Shown: positions 9,801 through 18,466 of the stretch, in pieces
Layout: the number at the start of each line of letters is the position of its first letter
Numbering within the stretch: position 1 is the first letter of the stretch
Source of the DNA: Welwitschia mirabilis
Lineage: Eukaryota; Gnetophyta; Gnetopsida; Welwitschiales
Assembly: GCA_051453625.1 (NCBI GenBank)
Contig: JBOZIK010000001.1
Coordinates: 257,877,390-257,904,243 of the forward strand
DNA: 26,854 bases
Direction of reading: 5' to 3'
Translations under genes and position numbers: made by a program
The notes under the pieces: generated by a model
Told to the model about the DNA's origin: nothing
The model's input: only the letters and a program-made list of their open reading frames with translations
Database searches by the model: none

Positions 9801-10629
9801 TGTTAGGATTTTATATTACCAATTGATATCAAACTAATATGATCTTTGTAGAATAAAATGTGACTTTACATTTTAAATTAGGAGGCAACCAAACTTAGAA
9901 AAATTCATTTTGGATTACTTCATAAGGATTTGACAGGACTTTTAAGGGGTTGACCATACTTGGGGATGCACTTTTTAAGCTTTCTCATATGTAATATGTC
10001 CTATGGAGTTGACCAAACTCATGTGGGGTCGACCGAACCTAAAGAAAAGTAGTCAACTAGATTTTAGATGGGGGCAACAAAACCAAGTAACATGAGTTAC
10101 TTATATCAACCAGATGATAAAATGTTTAACTAGATTAAGTGATGTGAGTCACTTGGGTCAATCACATGTTAAAGGGATTGACTAGTTAAAGTGGAAGAAA
10201 AAATTTTAAAGTGATTTTCTAACCATTAATTCATCAAATCTATCTATTGCAAATGTCAGATTCCTTTCCAACTATCTAAATAGTTATATTTTAGGGAAGT
10301 CTATTTAAAGAGGTAACACTTAAAAACCTAGTGGGCNNNNNNNNNNNNNNNNNNNNNNNNNNNNNNNNNNNNNNNNNNNNNNNNNNNNNNNNNNNNNNNN
10401 NNNNNNNNNNNNNNNNNNNNNNNNNNNNNNNNNNNNTTCCGAGAGTGGAGTAGGATGTATCCCGAACTACTATAAATCTTGTCTTGTGCATTTCTTTGGT
10501 TCTACTTTTGAGTCTATTTTACTATATCTTTTTATGTCATAATTTCTTTATTAGATAGTAATAATTGTTTAAATTTTTTAGGAATACTTTTGATTACAAG
10601 GAATACTTAATATCTTTAGTTTCCTAACA
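9801..10629 (+). repeat. 3' LTR of the copia-type element, interrupted by a gap
   Basis: It starts TGTTAGGATTTTATATTACC after the polypurine tract and aligns to the 5' LTR up to 10576. The gap at 10337-10436 replaces about 400 bases present in the 5' LTR (from about 7390). TTCCTAACA at 10621-10629 is the exact inverse of the start TGTTAGGAA-type end and may be the terminus. However, 10577-10629 has no counterpart in the 5' LTR and could instead belong to the gypsy gag. A TATA-like CTATTTAAAG lies at 10301-10310. Confidence 0.7.
10301..10310 (+). promoter_or_regulatory. Probable TATA box of the copia-type 3' LTR
   Basis: CTATTTAAAG lies downstream of the TTGAC cluster. The equivalent site in the 5' LTR reads CTAATTAAAG (about 6512 and 7352), a weaker version. 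Confidence 0.4.
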
Positions 10630-11292
10630 TGGCTTCTTAAAATATACTTATATATTTCTCCATATTCTTACAATAGAATCTTGCATTTTATTTAATTCCT
10701 TAATCAACTCTTTAAGAAAATCATTTTTAATATAGTTGGTAGAGTTGATCTGAAAATTATTAGGATAAAAGTTATTGGGTTATAAGCTATTGCTTCTATA
10801 TCTCTTATCACAAGAGGTTTCAAAAGCTTATTATGATTGCATATTTTGTGGTTAAAATTGTTGATTATTTCTAGAAGTACTAGGTATTTGATTAAATGCA
10901 TAAGCTTATTCATAGATTATTAGAGTTGCCTTTACATATTTCATAAGAAGAGTAAGGTATTAATTGTTAAGGTTATTAATTTAATAGTTTAGCACTATAA
11001 GTTTCTAATGTGTTGATAAAATCTTGAATTAGATTGATAGGGGTAGATTACTCTTCATGTTATACCTTTTGATATCTTGTAATATTTATCTTATAGTTAT
11101 ATTTTTTGTTATGATTGATTTAAACCATGTTTGACTAATTTTTTCAAACATTTCCAATAATTATTCAAAGTTAAATTGAGTAATGTTCACCCACATGCAA
11201 AATCTATTGGTTGCTTAGTCTAGCTATTCAATCCACTATAGAAGTAGTTAACAAGTTCTACTCTTGAAAATTCATTTACAAGATTAGATGAG
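10577..11292 (-). pseudogene. Gypsy gag, C-terminal half, decayed
   Basis: Minus-strand translation shows ELVNYFYSGLN and PIDFACG, corresponding to the Athila/Tat block with FYEGL and IDAASGG. A broken knuckle-like YEICKGNSNN follows, then an Asn/Pro-rich stretch (NPNNFYPNNFQ). It ends with FLKELIKELNKMQDSIVRIW, the usual helical end of this Gag before the linker to protease. Frames switch several times and stops are frequent. The copia-type element interrupts it on the left; related sequence resumes at 5993. Confidence 0.7.
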
Positions 11293-11326
11293 NNNNNNNN
11301 NNNNNNNNNNNNNNNNNNNNNNNNNN

Positions 11327-11500
11327 AATCTTTATGGGGTTGTTATGCAAAATTGATAACATCTTTTTTTCTTTTTCTTATGGTTGCTTCATTTATTAAT
11401 GTTTTTATGAATGCATCTTAAACATGGATCCAAGTCTTAAGGATTTTATTGGGGTTAGTTTTTAACCTATTTTTAGATTTGCCTTTAAGAGTAAAAGGGA
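11327..11500 (-). pseudogene. Gypsy gag core (Retrotrans_gag), decayed
   Basis: The minus strand encodes LKGKSKNRLKTNP, ILKTWIHV, AFIKTLINEATIRKRKKDVI and NFA. These line up with the plant gypsy Gag core (LKGKAKNWL..., TWEEL..., FLNKFFP.. KTNRLR.EI..F). The core forms the particle shell. It is separated from the C-terminal half by 34 N and from upstream gag by a TA microsatellite and a gap. Two or more stops are present. Confidence 0.75.
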
Positions 11501-11524
11501 AAAGAGTAAAAGGGAAAATGATTT

Positions 11525-11760
11525 TATATATATATATATATATATATATCCTATCAGTTATCTTCTTTTTTCCATTTCCTAAGGTAAGAATGAGTTATTC
11601 TATTTTAGCTAANNNNNNNNNNNNNNNNNNNNNNNNNNNNNNNNNNNNNNNNNNNNNNNNNNNNNNNNNNNNNNNNNNNNNNNNNNNNNNNNNNNNNNNN
11701 NNNNNNNNNNNNNNNNNNNNNNNNNNNNNNNNNNNNNNNNNNNNAAGAGTAAAAGGGAAA

Positions 11761-11811
<51 letters not shown>
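11525..11811. repeat. (TA)n microsatellites on both sides of a gap
   Basis: About 25 bases of TA repeat at 11525-11549 and about 43 at 11769-11811, each next to GAGTAAAAGGGAAAATRATTTTA. With N at 11613-11744 between, this may be one locus assembled twice. Open frames of TATATA codons across it are not genes. Confidence 0.8.
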
Positions 11812-11814
<3 letters not shown>

Positions 11815-12170
11815 AACTATAGCTTAAAGAAAAAGAGAACATGATTTACACAAGTCACTTTTAAAAGTAGTTAAATTACTTTCAAAAATATAAAAAGAAA
11901 AATAACTATCTTCCTCTATTCTATATTTAAATGAGACTTTCTCACCTTAAATTCTTGAATTAAAGTCCAATAANNNNNNNNNNNNNNNNNNNNNNNNNNN
12001 NNNNNNNNNNNNNNNNNNNNNNNNNNNNNNNNNNNNNNNNNNNNNNNNNNNNNNNNNNNNNNNNNNNNNNNNNTACTTTCAAAAATATGAAAATAAAAAT
12101 AATGTCTTCCTCTATTCTATATTTAAATGAGACTTTATCACCTTAAATTCTTAAATTAAAGTCCAATAAA
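11812..12170. other. AT-rich DNA with a block repeated across a 100-N gap
   Basis: 11877-11973 and 12074-12169 are near-copies (97 and 96 bases) around N at 11974-12073. No protein family is recognisable. By position it lies inside the gypsy 5' coding region. Confidence 0.6.
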
Positions 12171-13110
12171 CCTTCTTTAGTTATTTGGCTAACAAATTGC
12201 TTCTCTGTTTGATGCTTTTTCTATATGCCCATTTTCTTGTATTTTGATACCAAGTAAAAAATTCCTTTCATATCATATAAAGTGTAAGGAGGAGGCTATA
12301 TCATTCATTGTCTTCATGTCCATTTCTATTAATTCTAAAAGTTGAACCTCATATATTGGTGGAACTCCTCCTTCCTTACGAAACAAGTGAAAATTTGGAA
12401 TATGATCTAAAATCTTAATGACATCTTCCTCTTCTTATTCTTCTTCACTATTCTCATCATCTTGTTTATTGTTTTCATTAGAAGAGGAAATGTGATCCTC
12501 ACCATAGAGGTACTCATGAATGCTTTCTTCATTTAATAATAACACCTCATCATTATCATGTAAATAGTTATCCTCATCTTCATTATTGAAAAATATAGTC
12601 AAGTTGTCATTATTTTCCTTTTTCTTTACTTTATGGTTTCTTCATTCATGAATCTTTTTATAAAAGTTTCCCAGAATTAATCCCATGTTTTGAGGCTTTT
12701 TTTGGATAATNNNNNNNNNNNNGGGGTCCTCATCCTCTTCTCCTCTAAAAGTTAGATAATTGTGTAAATTTTTGAGTTCTACATCATCTCCTGAAGATAG
12801 GTCAAATTGTGTTTGGATTTCTCTATTTTTGTTGGCTAATAATTCTCTTAGGGTAAGGTTGGCATTAGGGATAGAAGATCCTATAACTTATTTTCATTTT
12901 TGGGAAGCACTCAATATTGTATGTTGGTCCTTTCCTTCTATAAGTTTTTCATTAAAAAAATTAGATTCAAAAAGATAAATTCGGAAGAAGAATTGAGTGC
13001 ACCTAGAGAATGTTCTTTCAAATCTATGTTTACTAGTCCTTCTTTGAGGTTTTATTCTATTAGCTTCTTTTCTTTGAGATATTTCTTCTCTAGATTTACC
13101 ATATCACAAC
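12171..13110 (-). pseudogene. Gypsy 1 5' coding region upstream of the gag core, decayed and acidic
   Basis: Minus-strand frames from about 13110 give a charged stretch, then LRELLANKNREIQTQFDL and FRGEEDEDP (12860-12723). After a 12-N gap comes a longer acidic frame with DNDEVLLLNEESIHEYLYG, SEEE*EEEDVIKILDHIPNF and EVQLLELIEMDMKTMNDIAS (12600-12300). Position after the leader and before the gag core suggests the N-terminal part of the element's polyprotein or an extra frame. I do not recognise the family. Stops and frameshifts are present, but the acidic portion stays open longer than neighbouring decayed gag. Confidence 0.45.
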
Positions 13111-13157
13111 ATCCTACAAGCAAAAAATAATAAAAAATAAATAAAAAATAATATAGC

Positions 13158-13415
13158 ATCATCTTATCTATCGTGTGGATGACAGAAGAGATGACACACA
13201 CAAAAAAAATAGAAAAATAGCGACTGAACTGAAATGTAAACAAAAAACAAAAAAATACAAAAAAAAAATGTCTATCATCCATCTTGTCGTCTAGATATCA
13301 CAGAAGATAATGAAGTAATTTATTTTAAAAAAAAAATCAAAATTCAAAAATAAAAATCAAAAACTAAAATATACACTATCGTCTTATCTGTCATGGGGAC
13401 GATGGAGGGGATGAC
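13158..13415 (-). repeat. Three ~38-bp motif copies spaced 104-116 bp in the gypsy leader
   Basis: Copies start at 13158, 13274 and 13378. The best preserved reads ATCGTCTTATCTGTCATGGG then GACGATGGAGGGGATGAC, with ATCGTC and GACGAT forming an inverted repeat. The spacers are A-rich on the plus strand. The array lies between the primer site and the first coding region, so it would be in the 5' untranslated leader of the element RNA. Confidence 0.65.
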
Positions 13416-13565
13416 CATAATTTTTAATAGCAAATAAAAACTGAAAAAATTAAACCTAAAAAATAGCACAGAAAACCTACAAATCTAATAAAATACAATT
13501 TTGTATAGATAAATATCGAGAATAAATATCTGAATAATTACAACCCTTGTACTCTTTGATAGTCT

Positions 13566-13583
13566 TTCCCAATAATGGTGCCA
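13566..13583 (-). other. Primer-binding site, tRNA-Asp type (copy 1), decayed
   Basis: The minus strand reads TGGCACCATTATTGGGAA against TGGCGCCGTTGCCGGGGA, the tRNA-Asp complement used by many Athila/Tat elements. The six differences are all C-to-T or G-to-A. It follows the LTR end by four bases. Confidence 0.8.
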
Positions 13584-13808
13584 ATTTATTGCGGTGTGTA
13601 TCTATGCACATTTTTAAATTTAAATAGATTTTGTCATTAACAATTAAAATAGATATTATGCATAATACNNNNNNNNNNNNNNNNNNNNNNNNNNNNNNNN
13701 NNNNNNNNNNNNNNNNNNNNNNNNNNNNNNNNNNNNNNNNNNNNNNNNNNNNNNNNNNNNNNNNNNNNTATCTAAATGATAATAACCTTTTGTAGTTCTT
13801 GATAACCT

Positions 13809-13826
13809 TCCCTAGCAATGATGCCA
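13809..13826 (-). other. Primer-binding site, tRNA-Asp type (copy 2 across the gap)
   Basis: The minus strand reads TGGCATCATTGCTAGGGA, with five differences from the tRNA-Asp complement, all C-to-T or G-to-A and mostly at other positions than in copy 1. The surrounding 13527-13668 and 13769-13905 are near-copies around N, so this may be the other allele of the same site. Confidence 0.75.
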
Positions 13827-14530
13827 ATTTGTTGTGGTATGTATTTATCCATACTTTTCCATTCAAACAGATTTTATTAGTAGTAATCAAAATAGATATA
13901 ATACAACACACTAGAATAATAGGAGTGACCCAAAATATCATATCTTATTAAAGTCTAATCCATAAAGAGACTTAGGTTGCTTTTGCAAATAATCTTGGTA
14001 ANNNNNNNNNNNNNNNNNNNNNNNNNNNNNNNNNNNNNNNNNNNNNNNNNNNNNNNNNNNNNNNNNNNNNNNNNNNNNNNNNNNNNNNNNNNNNNNNNNN
14101 NCTTGGTAACCAGAAATAATGAATAATAATGCAGAAAATCAAACTACCATGCAAAGTAAAAGATTCAATCTATTCTAATATGCAAATGAATCCTAATCCT
14201 ACTTTACTTCTTCATCCCTAATAAGAGATGCCCTTGATAATCTATATTACTTAAGAAATTGTCACTAGATCTTGGGCAACATTAGACTATAAGGGACATA
14301 ATAAATCCTATAATGCAAATAACACAAAATATGTAAAGAAAACTAAGATTTATATTAAAAGAGTAATGTTCATCTAGGTTACAAAACAGTCGGGTCTCAA
14401 TAGAAGATACTCAACCCTCTACCAAGTGCTTGTCTTTCTGTAACTCATAGAGATGGATCTCCCATTCTTTGCTCTCCTATCATGAGAATCTCTCATCCAT
14501 TAAAGATGGGAAGGAGAGTAGAAATGGGGC

Positions 14531-14540
14531 CTTATTTATA
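14531..14540 (-). promoter_or_regulatory. TATA box of the gypsy 1 LTR
   Basis: The minus strand reads TATAAATAAGG, followed by a pyrimidine-rich leader. It lies 110-240 bp downstream of the U3 motif copies at 14650-14783. Confidence 0.6.
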
Positions 14541-14650
14541 AGAAAATATAATAGAAATAAATAGATAGAAGGTGTAGTTATGCATGCTCATTAAGCACTT
14601 GAAAACAGACGAAGTGACTGAGGGAATTCATCAGTGATAGTTACATGTCA

Positions 14651-15134
14651 GTGTCATCTGTGCTATCATATAGATAACAAGGGGGATGACAGAATGTTAA
14701 AAAATATCTCCAAAAGTGATGACTTAGCAGTTCACATCATGGTTGTCGTCCTTCCTATCATGTGGACGATGGAGGGAATGACGATCTTCTTTAATATCTT
14801 TCTTGAGGATAAATTTAGCCATTTTATCATGAAAAGCTCTATNNNNNNNNNNNNNNNNNNNNNNNNNNNNNNNNNNNNNNNNNNNNNNNNNNNNNNNNNN
14901 NNNNNNNNNNNNNNNNNNNNNNNNNNNNNNNNNNNNNNNNNNGTGTCATCTGTGCTATCATATAGATGATAAGGGGAATGACAGACTGTTAAAAAATATC
15001 TCCAAAAGTGATGACTCAGTAGTTCACATCAGGGTTGTTGTCCTTCCTATCATGTGGACGATGGAGGGAACAATGGTCTTCTTTAATATCTTTCTTGAGG
15101 ATAAATTTAGCCATTTTATCATGAAAAGCTCTAT
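14651..15134 (-). repeat. 192-bp U3 block present twice around a gap
   Basis: 14651-14842 and 14943-15134 are both 192 bases, with about a dozen differences, mostly transitions. Each contains copies of the palindromic motif. N at 14843-14942 separates them. Equal length and position at contig ends suggest two alleles or unmerged ends. Confidence 0.8.
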
Positions 15135-16654
15135 TCACTGGAAACTTCCTTAAATGCATTAAATTTGTATAAAAAATACACTTTTTTAAGATTCCTTCTT
15201 ATGTCTCCAAAATCCNNNNNNNNNNNNNNNNNNNNNNNNNNNNNNNNNNNNNNNNNNNNNNNNNNNNNNNNNNNNNNNNNNNNNNNNNNNNNNNNNNNNN
15301 NNNNNNNNNNNNNNNCCAAAATCCTTAGAATTGCACCTAAACCTATATAAAATTCCTACAAAATAACTCATAAAAACCCATCAAATAATCGTAAATTAGT
15401 AGCACAACAAAGGCCTTGGCCTATTTTTAGAGGAACAAGACCAAAGAGATAAGGGGAGTATCATGTGAGTGTAAAATTCCTTTTCATTTCATCTTAGCAA
15501 AAGTCATGCATTGACTATCAATGACCCCTCTATCTCTTAATGTCATGTTCTTCTATCTCTTCAACAAACAACATCCTCTTCACATGTTTTACAACTTCAT
15601 GACACCTTGACAACATCCAAATGATCTAAATNNNNNNNNNNNNNNNNNNATGAAAAATGATGTCATTTCATTTTTGAATGAGGAAATCTTAGTCAAGCAA
15701 GTTTTATGAAAATGGATTTAGTAAAGCTTTGAGGAAATTATCCTTTTAATGATACTCAACATAGGAAATAATTACTTGAAAAAATATGGTAAGACTAATA
15801 GAAATTCAATGAAGATATTGATTCATGTAGAAGTAAGGATCTACATGCTAATTAACTTTTAGCCAAAGGAAATTAACACAAGAAGAATAGTTTCAAGTAT
15901 GATTTTATATTTAATATTAACTTCAAGGTTTAATCTTGCAATCCAAATGTAGAAAAAATTGATTTCTTAGGTGGCAATATGACTTCATGTTAGGCATAGA
16001 TGTGAATTCTTTAGTGATGTGAATTTTCTTTAGTTAGTAGGCATTTATAATTTATTTCATCCTCAAGATGTAAAAGTTTTTAAAGTTTAAAATGTTTTCA
16101 TTATGAAGTTGTTTTCAATGCATTTGGAATTCATTACTTCATAATTATTTACTTTTATCTTTTATGTGATCTTAAGGATAAGGCATCCTTTCCATGGCAT
16201 ATATATCTTTCACAATAATTTATATCTTAGATGTAGAAGTAGTGAATTAGACTATATTTTAGAAAAAAATCATTCTCTCTTAAAATCCTTTCTTTAAATT
16301 AACTCACTATTATCACTTTATCATGTATTTGTAATTTGATTCTTTTTACTAAATATTTCATGAATAAGTATGTTGGTTTATCTATTAAAAAAATGTTATT
16401 TAGAATGAGTTACTTATGTAGCTAATTAAAAAATTAGATTAGGCATATAATTCCACTTAATACACATCTATGCATTAAGGAGGCCATTCAAAACCTTTAA
16501 TTTTCAAATATTTTATATAACACATTAGAAATTAAAGGTATAGAGGCAACTCTAAGGTGTTTTATAGAAGTTATTCAATTAACTACAAGATCTTTTAAAG
16601 ATCATATTGAAGGAGATCCTTAACCTTTGCTACATAATGCATATTCTAATATAC

Positions 16655-16760
16655 TATATTATATTTCATAATACATATGTATAATGTTATATTACATTAT
16701 ATTATAAACATTATGTTATAATATAATATTATAGTACATTATGTCATAATATAATATTCT
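16655..16760. repeat. Degenerate (ATATT)n-like tract in the first giant LTR
   Basis: TATTATAT-type repeats with substitutions, about 100 bases. The same place in the second LTR is expanded into long perfect ATATT arrays and a 552-N gap. Confidence 0.6.
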
Positions 16761-17224
16761 CTAATAGAATACTTTCTTACTCTTAATAATTAATTTAGAT
16801 GAGTGTTGGATGTTGTTAGATGTATTGACTAATAATCCTATTGCTTTTAGTATGATTTAATACAATTATGTATGCATAGTATAGTTATAAAATGATGTAG
16901 GTTTTAGCACAATATCCAATGGTCATGATTGCTTTCAGTATTCTTAATGCTTCCTAGGTATTATGCCTAAATATAATTTCTTACATGTTCATGCATATGA
17001 GTTAAATACTTCTAGTAGTTACTTGTTATCTTAAGCATAGAATGATATATTAATAGTGACTATTTTATGATGCTCATTGAAATAATTAGGCAATTAATTA
17101 GGGGCCTTTAAACTTTGACTTCTATTAAGCTAAGTTTGTTGAGAATATATATTTAATTAGCGGCATATGTATTATTCTCTTTAGAATTTTATATTTATAT
17201 ATTATTAGATTTATTATTTTATAT

Positions 17225-17232
17225 TATAAAAG
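17225..17232 (+). promoter_or_regulatory. TATA box of the first giant LTR
   Basis: TATAAAAG, kept in both LTRs (second copy at 22239-22246) amid heavy divergence. It marks a transcription start about 1 kb before the LTR end, leaving a U3 of several kb. Confidence 0.55.
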
Positions 17233-17264
17233 GATCGTCTAAGAGGTACTTTACTGAAATGACA

Positions 17265-17293
17265 TGTGTGTGTATATGTATGTGTGTGTGTGT
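17265..17293. repeat. Impure (TG)n microsatellite
   Basis: TGTGTGTGTATATGTATGTG followed by more TG, just after the LTR TATA box. The second LTR has a shorter, more broken version at 22285-22307. Confidence 0.7.
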
Positions 17294-18282
17294 CAATTAC
17301 ATTTTTGCATGATTTTACTAAAATGACATTCTATTATGATATATTCCCTCCAATTGGCTCCCACCAAGATGTTATAGTGATATATTAGGGGGTCTTTTGT
17401 ACCTAGTGATGAAGGATTACTAATGAATATTTTGGCCAAATAACCAAGGGGTCCACTATATATATACACAAATACTTGGATATCCATATATCTAAATTAT
17501 GTTAATATAAATGTGTATTATTATCATTCATGCATTATAATTCCTTAATAGGATTATAAGTTGTAACCTCAAGAGTTCGTGACTAGCCATATGCACATAT
17601 GAAAATGTGTGATATTTATTAATGTTTTTTTTTAATATTAAGTTCTTGCATTATTCTTTGCATTTCTTTCATGCCTAGAATTGCCACATTCCACTAATAT
17701 AGATTACTTTGATCTATCTTATTCTTGTGTGCATTGGTGGAGATAAGAATAAGATCCAAGATATAACTATGTATCTCTAGATAAGGATTACATAGATGTC
17801 CTTGCTCAGCTATCGATGTAATAAATCACTCAGCCATAACCTACACACTTCTTNNNNNNNNNNNNNNNNNNNNNNNNNNNNNNNNNNNNNNNNNNNNNNN
17901 NNNNNNNNNNNNNNNNNNNNNNNNNNNNNNNNNNNNNNNNNNNNNNNNNNNNNCAAGATATAACTATGTATCTCTAGATAAGGATTACATAGGTGTGCTT
18001 ACACACTTCTTATATGTGATTCTAATTTAGATTTCTAATTAACTCTAAGGTTGATTGTAATATTAGTTAGGTGAACTATCATCACATAGTTCACTTGACA
18101 TGAGTCCTATGAGTAATTGAGAGGTAAGTCTCTCTACCATAACCTAATCAATCTGCTATGATGTTTAATCAAATTATGTAATGTTACTAATGTAGTGTAA
18201 TGTAATTTATTTAATTAAAAAGAAAAAAATAGTGCCTTTTAGTGCCTCTTAAGTCCAACCCAAAAATTGGGTTATGATATTT

Positions 18283-18294
18283 TGGTATTAAAGC
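18283..18294 (+). other. Primer-binding site of the giant-LTR element, initiator tRNA-Met type
   Basis: TGGTATTAAAGC for consensus TGGTATCAGAGC, with the same CAG-to-TAA change as in the unrelated copia-type element at 8047-8058. It lies three bases after the LTR end. Confidence 0.8.
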
Positions 18295-18428
18295 TTAGGT
18301 TTGTATCCATTTCTTAATCAACTCGTTAATGATCTTATCATAGTAATGCATGGCTTAAGTCTTAGGTTTGGATCCATTACTTAATTAATTTAGTAATGGT
18401 TAGTATTAGAGTAATAAATGGCTTAAGT
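18294..18428 (+). repeat. Tandem duplication filling the interior
   Basis: Units 18294-18360 (67 bases) and 18361-18428 (68 bases) both start CTTAGGTTTG, continue with ATCCATT, and end GGCTTAAGT. With the primer site and polypurine tract they make up nearly all the interior. Confidence 0.7.
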
Positions 18429-18452
18429 AATTTCTGAGGATAGAAACTTATT

Positions 18453-18466
18453 AAAAGGGGAAATAA
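18453..18466 (+). other. Polypurine tract before the second giant LTR
   Basis: AAAAGGGGAAATAA directly precedes TGTAATACCC, the LTR start. This is the expected position of the plus-strand primer. Confidence 0.7.

Larger units (their letters stand above)
5994..10629 (+). mobile_element. Copia-type gag-only LTR retrotransposon (TR-GAG-like), nested in gypsy 1
   Basis: It has a 5' LTR (5994-8044), a tRNA-iMet-type primer site (8047-8058), a decayed copia-type gag (8115-9130), about 670 bases without coding sequence, a polypurine region and a 3' LTR (9801-10629). No protease, integrase, reverse transcriptase or RNase H motif occurs after gag. This matches the layout of plant TR-GAG elements, non-autonomous retrotransposons that carry only a Gag frame. 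It lies opposite in strand to the surrounding gypsy and interrupts it between gag and protease. No 5-bp target duplication was found. The internal N-gap and the duplicated LTR block make true lengths uncertain. Confidence 0.78.
3183..15409 (-). mobile_element. Degenerate Ty3/gypsy retrotransposon (Athila/Tat-like), 'gypsy 1'
   Basis: In minus-strand order it shows: an LTR (15409 to 13587, ends TGTTGTG and CACAACA), a tRNA-Asp-type primer-binding site, a leader with palindromic repeats, a 5' coding region, gag, protease and reverse transcriptase. Gene order and motif spacing match the non-chromovirus Athila/Tat group. It is split by a copia-type element (5994-10629) and cut off by a CACTA end at 3182. 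RNase H, integrase and the 3' LTR are not seen. All frames carry stops and shifts, so it cannot move by itself. Gaps and unmerged contig ends inflate its length. Confidence 0.8.
13587..15409 (-). repeat. 5' LTR of gypsy 1
   Basis: On the minus strand it starts TGTTGTGCTACTAATTTACG at 15409 and ends CACAACA at 13830 (or the decayed equivalent at 13587), a 7-bp inverted terminus next to the primer site. The boundary at 15409 is confirmed independently: the next base onward matches the second giant LTR from 19488. Gaps with repeated flanks at 13669, 14002, 14843 and 15216 mean the true length is nearer 1.1-1.3 kb. U3 carries the palindromic motif and a TATA box follows it. Confidence 0.8.
15410..18279 (+). 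repeat. First (5') giant LTR, 5' part missing
   Basis: It aligns with 19488-23274 through its length and ends GGGTTATGATA at 18279, next to the primer site. The missing 5' part, equivalent to 18467-19487, should lie beyond the far end of gypsy 1. Gaps: 15632-15649 and 17854-17953, the latter with a 38-base repeat on both sides. No coding frame is recognisable; the small minus-strand ORF at 17293-17487 is not conserved. Confidence 0.75.

Noticed and set aside
11449-11844. 131-codon frame with repeated Ile-Tyr
   Set aside because: It is translation of a TA microsatellite plus a gap.
13052-13282. 76-codon Phe-rich frame on the minus strand that could pass as a membrane protein
   Set aside because: It is the A-rich gypsy leader with palindromic repeats read in reverse; hydrophobicity comes from poly-T.
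13158-13415. Three regularly spaced palindromic repeats considered as a CRISPR-like array
   Set aside because: Spacers are A-rich and long (over 60 bases), repeats are degenerate, and the context is a plant retrotransposon leader.
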